7,189 bases of DNA. Source: an uncultured Collinsella sp. (GTDB taxonomy: Bacteria > Actinomycetota > Coriobacteriia > Coriobacteriales > Coriobacteriaceae). The notes under the pieces were generated by a model, which was not told the DNA's origin, did no database searches, and saw nothing but the letters and a program-made list of their open reading frames with translations. The DNA is taken from assembly GCA_958421655.1 (NCBI GenBank), contig CATZMG010000083.1, positions 1 through 7,189 on the forward strand. Reading direction: 5' to 3'. Numbering within the stretch: position 1 is the stretch's first letter; the number at the start of each line of letters is the position of its first letter. Made by a program: the position numbers and the translations under genes. This document shows positions 1 through 7,189 of this stretch, piece by piece.

Positions 1-12
1 GATCGCGAGTTC

Positions 13-50
13 CGCACGAGCCGGAGAGCACTTAATGTGCTCTCCGTGCG
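13..50. repeat. Hairpin-forming inverted repeat near the window edge
   Basis: A perfect 10-bp stem (22-31 with 37-46, cggagagcac / gtgctctccg) encloses a 5-nt loop, ttaat. Outer bases 13-16 (cgca) can pair with 47-50 (tgcg) across a one-sided bulge. It lies about 65 bases past the stop codon of the minus-strand hydrolase gene. It could therefore end that transcript, or one arriving from the left of the window. Neither strand has a run of T after the stem, so it is not a classical intrinsic terminator. It could be a U-tract-less terminator, an mRNA 3'-end stabiliser or a repeat element. Confidence 0.5.
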
Positions 51-54
51 AGCA

Positions 55-95
55 GGACTGTCCGAGCAGGCAACCTTATACCTCTCGGACTGTCC
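55..95. repeat. Second hairpin downstream of the hydrolase gene
   Basis: Arms 55-66 (ggactgtccgag) and 84-95 (ctcggactgtcc) are inverted copies with a single mismatched position, and the loop is 17 nt. Each arm also carries the near-palindrome ggactgtcc, so the same 9-mer appears twice in direct orientation. A short direct repeat, cgagcagg, occurs at 49-56 and 63-70. The hairpin begins 15 bases past the minus-strand stop codon, which suits a transcript 3' end. No T-run follows on the minus strand, so a terminator role is an inference. Confidence 0.45.
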
Positions 96-110
96 CGGCC
101 CAACTTATCG

Positions 111-1316
111 TTACGACAGCGCAATACCGCCAAGCCAGCCCCAACGCACGCCAGAGCCAGTGCCGTAGAACCCAATGAACGAGTCAAGCGACCTCGACGT
201 GATGGCGCCCTCGTTACTCATAACGATGCCGCCGCCAACGTAGATGCCCACGTGGCCATAGATCAGACCCGGCATGCCGGTACCACTATGCGAGGAGTCG
301 GCAACAATCATGCCCACCTGCAGCGCCGAGCGGTCGGAGCTATAGCACCAAGCGTTAAACATGTCGCACGCGTTACCGCCAAAGTAACCAACGCCGGCGT
401 TGCGGAAGACGTTGGAGACCCACGCCGCGCACCAGTTCTGGCCAGGCGAGGGCGTGGAGTAGCAAGCGTTGACGACGGCCTGCTGCTTGCCCGAGCCGGC
501 ATTCTGCTGCGGGGTACCGCCGGCATACGATCCGCCACCCGAGCTTGAACCACCCGAGTAGGAATTGTTCTTGTTCGCGGCAGCTGCGGCGGCGGCAGCC
601 TTCTTGGCAGCCTCCTCGGCCTGAGCGGCAGCGAGAATCTCGGAATCGCGCTGGGCCATGAGCTCCTTGACATCGTCGGAGAGGCCGTTCAGAACCGTCT
701 GGACCTCCTGCTGCTTGGCCTGCATATCCTGCATCTGAGCAGTCTGCTGGTCCTTGAGCTTCTCCAAGTCAGCTTTTTGCGACTCGAGCTCGGACTTCTG
801 CGCATCGAGCTCTTTCTGGATGGTCTGGATGTCCTCGATAGCGTCACGGTCGCTCTTGTTGATCTTCTCGACGTAATGCGCGTTGGCGACGAGCTCCTCA
901 AACGAGCCAGAAGCAAGCAGCAACGACAAGATGTTGGTGCCACCCGACTTGTAGCTTGCCGCCACGCGATCGGAAAGCTCGTTACGCTTCTTCTTGAGCT
1001 CCGACTTCTTGGTGTCGATCTGCTCCTGGGTGTCGTCGATCTGACCCTGAACGCCCTCGATGTCGTTGAGCGTCTGAGCGTTCTTGTTAGCGAGCGCCGC
1101 GTACTCGTTGGCGATGCTGTCAAGCTGGGCCTGAACCTCGTCGAGCTGGGCCTGGGCGGCACTCAGCTTGTCGGTGGTTTCCTGGCTGGCCTCGGCAGCA
1201 TGGGCGCGGGCAGGCAGGCCAAAAAGAACTGCAGCAGAAGCGGCGCCGAACAGGGCCTTGAGGGCAGTGCGACGCGAGAGCTCCTGAGTAAAGATGGAAT
1301 CGCTGTTTGGTGACAT
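111..1316 (-). CDS. Exported coiled-coil peptidoglycan hydrolase, NlpC/P60-CHAP-like C-terminal domain
   Basis: This 401-residue protein probably cuts peptidoglycan peptides or amide bonds outside the membrane. Residues 14-20, SRRTALK, followed by a hydrophobic stretch and AHA at 38-40, look like a twin-arginine (Tat) signal peptide cleaved near residue 40. Residues 45-235 are heptad-rich coiled coil. Residues about 112-160 (RVAASYKSGG, LLLASGSFEEL) match the coiled-coil domain of PcsB/CwlO-type hydrolases. An alanine run (about 237-247) and a Gly/Ser linker (252-275) lead to the catalytic domain. There Cys296 (NWCAAW), His355 (YGHVGIYVGGG) and perhaps Asn368 (SNEG) are the likely triad. Three further cysteines, 285, 317 and 324, lie in this domain. 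The NWC motif looks more CHAP-like than classical NlpC/P60, so the subfamily is uncertain. The start is supported by ggag five bases upstream (1322-1325 on the minus strand). The gene is transcribed away from galE. Known relatives act in daughter-cell separation; that role here is inferred. Confidence 0.88.
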   Translation of the reverse strand: MSPNSDSIFTQELSRRTALKALFGAASAAVLFGLPARAHAAEASQETTDKLSAAQAQLDEVQAQLDSIANEYAALANKNAQTLNDIEGVQGQIDDTQEQIDTKKSELKKKRNELSDRVAASYKSGGTNILSLLLASGSFEELVANAHYVEKINKSDRDAIEDIQTIQKELDAQKSELESQKADLEKLKDQQTAQMQDMQAKQQEVQTVLNGLSDDVKELMAQRDSEILAAAQAEEAAKKAAAAAAAANKNNSYSGGSSSGGGSYAGGTPQQNAGSGKQQAVVNACYSTPSPGQNWCAAWVSNVFRNAGVGYFGGNACDMFNAWCYSSDRSALQVGMIVADSSHSGTGMPGLIYGHVGIYVGGGIVMSNEGAITSRSLDSFIGFYGTGSGVRWGWLGGIALS

Positions 1317-1361
1317 ATGTACTCCGTTACATGTTTTATTTATATGTCGCTCAAGACATAC

Positions 1362-1389
1362 ATATTACCGTACATCCGACGCATCCCAA
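1362..1389 (-). promoter_or_regulatory. Possible promoter of the hydrolase gene
   Basis: On the minus strand, ttggga (1384-1389) and taatat (1362-1367) are spaced by 16 bases. This resembles a housekeeping sigma -35/-10 pair and would give a leader of about 40 bases before the start codon at 1316. A second AT-rich stretch lies nearer the gene (1336-1346) but has no well-placed -35. Assigned by eye only. Confidence 0.35.
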
Positions 1390-1520
1390 CGATTTCCACG
1401 AACGGCAGAAAACCGCACGGCCAGCGGCATGCGCACAGCCCGGAACTACCGTGAACCGTTATGCATTCCCGTCCTATGAGTACGTTAACATCATTACTCT
1501 GCTTTTCATTGTGTCAAACA

Positions 1521-1548
1521 GTTGCACCGCACCTAGCTGCGCTATACT
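1521..1548 (+). promoter_or_regulatory. Probable galE promoter
   Basis: The hexamer tatact (1543-1548) is a good -10 element. The upstream gttgca (1521-1526) is a weak -35 at 16-base spacing. Transcription would start near 1555, giving a leader of about 30 bases to the galE ATG with ggag at 1577-1580. The rest of the divergent region (1390-1520) shows no gene or clear operator. Confidence 0.5.
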
Positions 1549-1585
1549 CCCCTCAAGAAGTGTTCCTGATTCGATAGGAGACTAC

Positions 1586-2647
1586 ATGTCCCAAGCACTC
1601 GACCCTAAAGACACCTGCGTCCTCGTTACCGGCGGTGCCGGCTTCATCGGTTCCCATACCGTCGTTCAGCTGCTCGAGGGCGGCTACCAGGTCGTCGTTG
1701 TCGATGACCTCTCCAACTCCAGTGCCGTCGCCATCGACCGCGTCAAGACCATCGTGGGCGACGAGGCCGCCAAGAACCTCACCTTCTACGAGGCCAACGT
1801 GCTCGACCGCGATGCGATGAACAAGATCTTCGATACCCACCAGATCGACCGCGTCATCCACTTCGCCGGCTTTAAGGCCGTCGGCGAATCGGTGAGCAAG
1901 CCCGTCGAGTACTACCACAACAATATCGAGAACACCCTGGTGCTCATTGACGTCATGCGCAACCATGGCTGCAAGTCCATCATCTTCTCGAGCTCCTCGA
2001 CCGTCTACGGCGATCCGGACAATCCGCCTGTCACCGAGGAAGACCCCAAGAAGCCCGCGACCAACCCCTACGGTTGGACCAAGTGGATGATTGAGCAGAT
2101 CCTCATGGATGTCCACACCGCCGACCCCGAGTGGGACGTCGTGCTGCTCCGTTACTTCAACCCCATCGGTGCCCATCCGTCAGGCTTGATCGGCGAGGAC
2201 CCCAAGGGCATCCCCAACAACCTGGTTCCCTATGTCGCCCAGGTCGCTGTGGGCAAGCTCGAGGCCGTTCAGGTCTTTGGCAACGACTACCCCACCCCCG
2301 ACGGCACCGGCGTGCGCGACTACATCCACGTGTGCGACCTGGCATCTGGTCACGTTGCCGCCCTCAACTGGATGAACGGCAAAACCGGCGTCGAGATCTT
2401 TAACCTGGGCACCGGTACCGGCACCTCGGTGCTCGAGGTCGTCGCTGCCTTCTCCAAGGCGTGCGGCAAGCAGCTGCCCTACGTGATTCGCGAGCGCCGT
2501 GCCGGCGATATCGCCGCCAACTGGTGCGATGCCTCCAAGGCCGAGCGCATGATGGGATGGAAAGCCCAGTACGATATCGCGGACATGTGCCGCGACAGCT
2601 GGAATTGGCAGAGCCATAACCCCAACGGCTTCGCCGACGCCGAGTAG
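1586..2647 (+). CDS. galE: UDP-glucose 4-epimerase
   Basis: GalE interconverts UDP-galactose and UDP-glucose in the cytoplasm, using tightly bound NAD. It is the last step of the Leloir pathway and a source of UDP-galactose for glycan synthesis. The 353-residue length is close to the family norm (about 340). Residues 15-22, TGGAGFIG, are the Rossmann NAD-binding glycine motif. The catalytic Ser137 lies in SSSSTVYG, and the YxxxK pair is Tyr162/Lys166 in NPYGWTK. Residues 188-195 (LRYFNPIG) and 243-252 (VRDYIHVCDL) are further GalE signatures. The reading frame is open far upstream to 1307, but ATG 1586 is chosen because ggag (1577-1580) sits five bases before it and the protein then begins just before the first Rossmann strand. 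It seems to be a single-gene unit, with its own promoter and a strong terminator. Specificity for UDP-GlcNAc as well as UDP-Glc cannot be judged from sequence alone. Confidence 0.96.
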   Translation: MSQALDPKDTCVLVTGGAGFIGSHTVVQLLEGGYQVVVVDDLSNSSAVAIDRVKTIVGDEAAKNLTFYEANVLDRDAMNKIFDTHQIDRVIHFAGFKAVGESVSKPVEYYHNNIENTLVLIDVMRNHGCKSIIFSSSSTVYGDPDNPPVTEEDPKKPATNPYGWTKWMIEQILMDVHTADPEWDVVLLRYFNPIGAHPSGLIGEDPKGIPNNLVPYVAQVAVGKLEAVQVFGNDYPTPDGTGVRDYIHVCDLASGHVAALNWMNGKTGVEIFNLGTGTGTSVLEVVAAFSKACGKQLPYVIRERRAGDIAANWCDASKAERMMGWKAQYDIADMCRDSWNWQSHNPNGFADAE

Positions 2648-2670
2648 CAAAAACCTACAAACCGTTCTTG

Positions 2671-2703
2671 CCCCGATCTCACGATGTGAGACCGGGGTTT
2701 TTT
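2671..2703 (+). terminator. Intrinsic terminator after galE
   Basis: Arms 2671-2682 (ccccgatctcac) and 2686-2697 (gtgagaccgggg) form a 12-position stem with one A-C mismatch and a 3-base loop, followed by six T (2698-2703). It begins 24 bases past the galE stop codon. It makes read-through into malQ unlikely, so malQ should have its own promoter. Confidence 0.93.
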
Positions 2704-2755
2704 CATGGCGCGCAACCATTTACCGAAAACGTGGCAACTTTTTAATCTCACCTAT

Positions 2756-2782
2756 ACATGTTTAAACAACATGTTCTACAAT
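2756..2782 (+). promoter_or_regulatory. malQ promoter region with operator-like dyad
   Basis: The hexamer tacaat (2777-2782) is a good -10 element, but the -35 position (about 2754-2759, atacat) matches consensus poorly. Directly upstream, acatgtt (2756-2762) and aacatgt (2768-2774) are perfect inverted 7-mers around a 5-base centre. The centre also forms the perfect palindrome tgtttaaaca (2759-2768). A dyad filling the -35 to -10 interval is where a repressor, or an activator compensating for the weak -35, would bind. The expected transcript has a leader of about 78 bases. The regulator is not in the window and its family cannot be named. Confidence 0.5.
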
Positions 2783-2853
2783 AGGGACATCGACTCTAAA
2801 ACTCGGGGCGGGCTGTTCACCCATCTGCAGGCCGATCCCACAACAAGAAGGTT

Positions 2854-2858
2854 GGTGA
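2854..2858 (+). promoter_or_regulatory. Ribosome binding site that sets the malQ start
   Basis: The sequence ggtga matches the 3' part of the full Shine-Dalgarno consensus (aggaggtga) and sits 8 bases before ATG 2867. An alternative agaagg (2846-2851) would instead serve GTG 2855, but leaves only 3 bases of spacing and adds just four residues. ATG 2867 is preferred. Confidence 0.5.
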
Positions 2859-2866
2859 GCACATCC

Positions 2867-4372
2867 ATGGAGCGTGCAAGCGGTGTTCTCATGCCCATCT
2901 CGTCCCTGCCCGGACCGTACGGCATCGGCGGCTTTGGCTGGAATGCCTACGACTTCGTCGATTTCCTCGTCTCGTGCAAACAACATTATTGGCAGATTCT
3001 GCCCCTTACGACGACGAGCTATGGCGACTCGCCCTATCAGTCGTTCTCGGCCCGTGCGGGCAACCCCAATTTCATCGACTTTGCCGAGCTTATCGAGGCC
3101 GGCTATCTGGAGCAGCGCGATATCGACGGTGTGTATCTGGGCTCCGATCCCAACAACGTTGACTATGGCGCGATTTTTAGCGGTCGCCGCCAGATTCTCG
3201 ACCGTGCCGCCGAGCGCTTCGCCTCCAACAAGCCAGCCGATTTCGACGACTTTGTCCAGGCAAACGAAGACTGGCTCATTCCCTACTGCGAGTTCATGAC
3301 CGTCAAAGAGGAGTGCGGACTCAAGGCCTTTTGGGAGTGGCCTGCAGAGCTGCGCACCCGCGGCGAAGCATCCGCCAAGGTCTGCGCCGCCCATCCCGCG
3401 CGCATGCTCTATCACCAGATGACGCAGTATTTCTTCGACCGCCAGTGGAGCCGCCTCAAGGCCTATGCCAACGAGCGCGATATCCTGATCATCGGCGATT
3501 TGCCCATCTACGTCTCGCGTGATTCCGTCGAAATGTGGGCAAGCCCCGAGCTCTTTAAGATCGACGCCGCCGGCAACCCCGTCAGTGTCGCCGGCACACC
3601 GCCCGATCAGTTCTCCGCCACCGGCCAGTACTGGGGCAATCCCATCTATGACTGGGATGCCATGGAAGCAGACGGCTTCTCCTGGTGGGAAGGCCGCATC
3701 CGCGCCGCACTCAACATGTACGACGTTATCCGTCTGGACCACTTCCGTGGCTTCGAGGCCTACTGGGAGGTGCCGTTCTCCTCGCCCGACTCGTCCTACG
3801 GTTCGTGGACACAGGGTCCCGGCCTCAAGCTCTTCAAGACGCTCGAGGAAAAGCTCGGCACGCTGCCTATTATCGCCGAGGACCTGGGCTTCCTTACCCC
3901 CGGCGTCATCGATATGCGCGACACCTCGGGCTTCCCCGGCATGAAGATCTTGCAGTTTGCCTTTGAGGGCACCAACTCGTATTACCTGCCGCATAACTAT
4001 ATCGCCAATACCGTCGCCTATGTAGGCACGCACGACAACGAGACGGCGCGCGGTTGGTTCGAGGGTACGGCCACTCCGCGTCAGCGCGAGCAGGCAGTCC
4101 TGTACACCCACCAGCAGGCAGGCGAGTCCATAGCCGACGCGCTCAACCGCACCATCGCCGCCAGCGTGAGCGATACCTGCATCTACACCATGCAGGACCT
4201 GCTCAATCTGGGCAACGAGGCGCGTATCAACACCCCCGCCACCCTAGGCGGCAACTGGGCCTGGCGCATGCTCGATGGTGCCATCACCCGCGAGCTCGAG
4301 CACAAGCTTACCGACTGGACCGAGACCTACTTCCGTATCCCGTCGGAAGCCGAAATCGAGCTTCCCCAATAG
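2867..4372 (+). CDS. malQ: 4-alpha-glucanotransferase (amylomaltase, GH77)
   Basis: MalQ moves alpha-1,4-glucan segments between maltodextrins in the cytoplasm and releases glucose, producing longer chains that a phosphorylase can attack. The 501-residue length is typical of the short amylomaltase type. The N-terminus (RASGVLMPISSLPGPYGIG, 3-21) is characteristic of GH77. The catalytic residues align well with Thermus amylomaltase: nucleophile Asp291 in RLDHFRGF, acid/base Glu338 in AEDLG, and stabiliser Asp390 in GTHDNE. The flexible loop near the active site is at 244-264 (PPDQFSATGQYWGNP). The frame is open upstream to 2705, inside the galE terminator. That extension carries no family similarity and would begin before the promoter, so ATG 2867 is preferred. 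glgP follows in the same direction after 128 bases, giving a compact maltodextrin/glycogen breakdown cluster. Nothing in the protein looks broken or fused. Confidence 0.95.
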   Translation: MERASGVLMPISSLPGPYGIGGFGWNAYDFVDFLVSCKQHYWQILPLTTTSYGDSPYQSFSARAGNPNFIDFAELIEAGYLEQRDIDGVYLGSDPNNVDYGAIFSGRRQILDRAAERFASNKPADFDDFVQANEDWLIPYCEFMTVKEECGLKAFWEWPAELRTRGEASAKVCAAHPARMLYHQMTQYFFDRQWSRLKAYANERDILIIGDLPIYVSRDSVEMWASPELFKIDAAGNPVSVAGTPPDQFSATGQYWGNPIYDWDAMEADGFSWWEGRIRAALNMYDVIRLDHFRGFEAYWEVPFSSPDSSYGSWTQGPGLKLFKTLEEKLGTLPIIAEDLGFLTPGVIDMRDTSGFPGMKILQFAFEGTNSYYLPHNYIANTVAYVGTHDNETARGWFEGTATPRQREQAVLYTHQQAGESIADALNRTIAASVSDTCIYTMQDLLNLGNEARINTPATLGGNWAWRMLDGAITRELEHKLTDWTETYFRIPSEAEIELPQ

Positions 4373-4419
4373 GAGCCACCGCGCCTGAACCCACCACACC
4401 GTGCGGACGCGCTTGCTTA

Positions 4420-4459
4420 CCCGCGCGAGGCCACCCCAATCCCCTCGCGCGGGCTTCTT
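4420..4459 (+). terminator. GC-rich hairpin between malQ and glgP
   Basis: A perfect 11-bp stem, cccgcgcgagg (4420-4430) with cctcgcgcggg (4443-4453), has a 12-base loop. It is followed by cttctt, not a true T-run. It lies 47 bases past the malQ stop and 42 before the glgP start. It may be a weak or partial terminator that lets some transcription continue into glgP, or a 3'-end stabiliser for malQ mRNA. Confidence 0.5.
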
Positions 4460-4473
4460 ATGAATTGCAGACA

Positions 4474-4496
4474 TGTAATCAACCCATTACAGGAGG
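4474..4496 (+). promoter_or_regulatory. Dyad and strong ribosome binding site before glgP
   Basis: Inverted hexamers tgtaat (4474-4479) and attaca (4486-4491) flank a 6-base centre and run directly into the strong Shine-Dalgarno aggagg (4491-4496), four bases before ATG 4501. The Shine-Dalgarno fixes the start. The dyad could be an operator, or a small hairpin that partly masks ribosome access. The tgtaat could also be read as a -10, but no acceptable -35 lies upstream. The regulatory meaning is uncertain. Confidence 0.4.
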
Positions 4497-4500
4497 AAAC

Positions 4501-6768
<2,268 letters not shown>

Positions 6769-6796
6769 TTTCGCTTCCCTTACCCATCCTCTTGAG

Positions 6797-6829
6797 AAAC
6801 GGAGTCGTGGCAACACGGCTCCGTTTTTT
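6797..6829 (+). terminator. Intrinsic terminator after glgP
   Basis: Arms 6799-6809 (acggagtcgtg) and 6814-6824 (cacggctccgt) pair at every position with one G-U. They enclose a GNRA-type tetraloop, gcaa, and lead into six T (6824-6829). Bases 6797-6798 can extend the stem with the first T residues. It begins about 30 bases past the glgP stop and closes the malQ-glgP unit. Confidence 0.95.
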
Positions 6830-6869
6830 GTGCCCGCACGTTACCCTGTGACCCGACTCGACCGAAGAA

Positions 6870-6924
6870 TCTCGATCTGTAACAGCTACTCGGTAGAAAC
6901 GGCCCCAGCTGTTACAGATTGAGA
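6870..6924. repeat. Palindromic unit 1
   Basis: This unit has the longest stem of the three: 18 bp, tctcgatctgtaacagct (6870-6887) with 6907-6924, containing one G-T (G-U in RNA) pair. The loop is 19 nt. The stem gains three extra pairs (gct/agc) that the other units lack. Confidence 0.85.
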
Positions 6925-6947
6925 CATACCGCCCCCCCTTGGGTCAA

Positions 6948-7002
6948 TCTCGATCTGTAACATCTAGCAGCTGAAATTCACCTTTGGTGTTACAGATTTA
7001 GA
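6948..7002. repeat. Palindromic unit 2
   Basis: The left arm, 6948-6962, is identical to that of unit 1. The right arm, 6988-7002 (tgttacagatttaga), differs from a perfect inverse at two places, giving one G-U and one C-A. The loop is 25 nt. This is the most diverged stem of the three. Confidence 0.83.
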
Positions 7003-7026
7003 TGAAATGGTTAGCTCAGCGGAACC

Positions 7027-7083
7027 GTCTCGATCTGTAACATCTAACGTCCGAAATCAGCCTCACCCGTTACAGATCGAGAC
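7027..7083. repeat. Palindromic unit 3
   Basis: This unit has a perfect 15-bp stem, gtctcgatctgtaac (7027-7041) with gttacagatcgagac (7069-7083), and a 27-nt loop. The loop shares catcta and gaaat with unit 2 at the same spacing. Units 2 and 3 are therefore closer to each other than either is to unit 1. Confidence 0.86.
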
Positions 7084-7135
7084 AAACGACCGGTCAGACA
7101 GCCCCAACACAAAGAAAGGCTCCCCTCTCGCCCAG

Positions 7136-7189
7136 TGAACTGCACCCCAAAACTTGGACGGCTTAAATAAGAACTACGCCGCAAGGGAC
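7136..7189 (+). mobile_element. Left end of an IS3-family (IS150-group) insertion sequence, cut by the window edge
   Basis: From 7136 the sequence begins tgaactgcacccc and continues to ttggacg at 7154-7160. This closely resembles, from memory, the terminal inverted repeat of IS150 (tgtactgcaccc ... ttggacg). It opens with TG, as IS3-family ends do. The orientation places the element to the right, so the transposase gene (orfA/orfB with a programmed -1 frameshift in this family) would lie beyond 7189 on the plus strand. The aaggga at 7183-7188 could be the orfA ribosome binding site. Neither the transposase nor the right end is visible, so target duplication and completeness cannot be judged, and a solo or truncated end is possible. 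Confidence 0.6.

Larger units (their letters stand above)
6870..7083. repeat. Array of three tandem palindromic 55-nt repeats
   Basis: Three homologous 55-nt units start at 6870, 6948 and 7028, giving periods of 78 and 80 nt, with unrelated spacers of 23 and 25 nt. Each opens with tctcgatctgtaaca and closes with its inverse (tgttacagatcgaga or a close variant), so each can fold into a 15-18-bp hairpin. Similarity is not limited to the arms: the unit length is identical, a cta follows the left arm, and gaaa and cc sit at nearly matching places in the loop. That points to copies of one element rather than three chance palindromes. The arms are AT-richer than the neighbouring genes. There is no open reading frame of note. 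The array lies outside the glgP transcript, after its terminator. Possible identities are a REP/REPIN-like or MITE-like repeat, a structured RNA, or a multi-site protein-binding region. Confidence 0.85.

Noticed and set aside
1307..1585. 93-codon in-frame extension upstream of the galE ATG
   Set aside because: It would begin inside the hydrolase gene and run through the divergent promoter region. The Rossmann fold begins naturally just after ATG 1586, which has its own ribosome binding site.
2762..4111. 449-codon open frame on the minus strand opposite malQ, and a similar 310-codon frame opposite glgP (5209-6141)
   Set aside because: Long antisense frames are expected opposite high-GC genes with biased third positions. 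The translations show no recognisable family and no ribosome binding site, and they are fully covered by strongly conserved enzymes.
1330..4476. acatgt hexamer upstream of the hydrolase gene, malQ and glgP as a shared regulatory site
   Set aside because: The same hexamer also occurs inside coding sequence (for example 359-364, 2583-2588, 3714-3719) and across the galE start, so its presence upstream is not distinctive. Only the longer dyad at malQ was kept.
4054..4500. 149-codon in-frame extension upstream of the glgP ATG
   Set aside because: It overlaps the malQ 3' end in another frame, crosses the intergenic hairpin, has no phosphorylase similarity, and is made unnecessary by the strong Shine-Dalgarno before ATG 4501.
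6931..6940. Run of seven C in the first array spacer as a phase-variation tract
   Set aside because: It lies outside any gene or promoter that I can identify, so slippage would have no visible consequence.
7007..7026. tRNA-like D-arm string, ggttagctcagcgg
   Set aside because: No acceptor stem, anticodon arm or T-arm follows at the right spacing, because the next bases are the left arm of palindromic unit 3. It is a chance resemblance.
6870..7083. CRISPR-like repeat-spacer array
   Set aside because: The units are 55 nt, internally variable and palindromic throughout, with only two short spacers. The invariant part is 15 nt, no cas genes are seen, and CRISPR repeats are normally near-identical over 23-47 nt.

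Overview
The window looks like chromosomal DNA from a high-GC, human-gut-type actinobacterium. The gene content, the codon choice (strong preference for C or G in third positions) and the protein sequences suggest the Coriobacteriia, most likely Collinsella. That assignment rests on remembered family resemblance and was not searched. The four complete genes are ordinary; the two accessory signals sit in the last 350 bases.

Layout. Positions 1-110 hold two hairpin-forming sequences just past the end of a minus-strand gene (111-1316). That gene encodes an exported, coiled-coil cell-wall hydrolase with a Tat-like signal peptide and a C-terminal Cys/His peptidase domain. A 269-bp divergent promoter region (1317-1585) separates it from galE (UDP-glucose 4-epimerase, 1586-2647, plus strand), which ends at a strong intrinsic terminator (2671-2703). 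A new promoter region with a good dyad follows, then malQ (4-alpha-glucanotransferase, 2867-4372). After a 128-bp gap with a GC-rich hairpin comes glgP (alpha-glucan phosphorylase, 4501-6768), closed by a textbook terminator (6797-6829).

How the genes work together. MalQ and the phosphorylase form the usual maltodextrin/glycogen pair: MalQ joins short maltodextrins into longer chains and releases glucose, and the phosphorylase takes glucose-1-phosphate from the chain ends. GalE interconverts UDP-galactose and UDP-glucose, so it links galactose use and cell-surface glycan precursors to the same hexose-phosphate pool. It appears to be its own transcription unit. The cell-wall hydrolase is transcribed the other way and shows no functional link.

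Accessory tail. Downstream of glgP lie three tandem 55-nt units (6870-6924, 6948-7002, 7028-7082). Each is bounded by inverted arms of the type tctcgatctgtaaca / tgttacagatcgaga, and the repeat period is 78-80 nt. About 53 nt further on, the last 54 bases look like the left end of an IS3-family (IS150-group) insertion sequence that continues beyond the window. The hairpin array is the most interesting feature and no gene explains it. I saw no undescribed multi-gene system.
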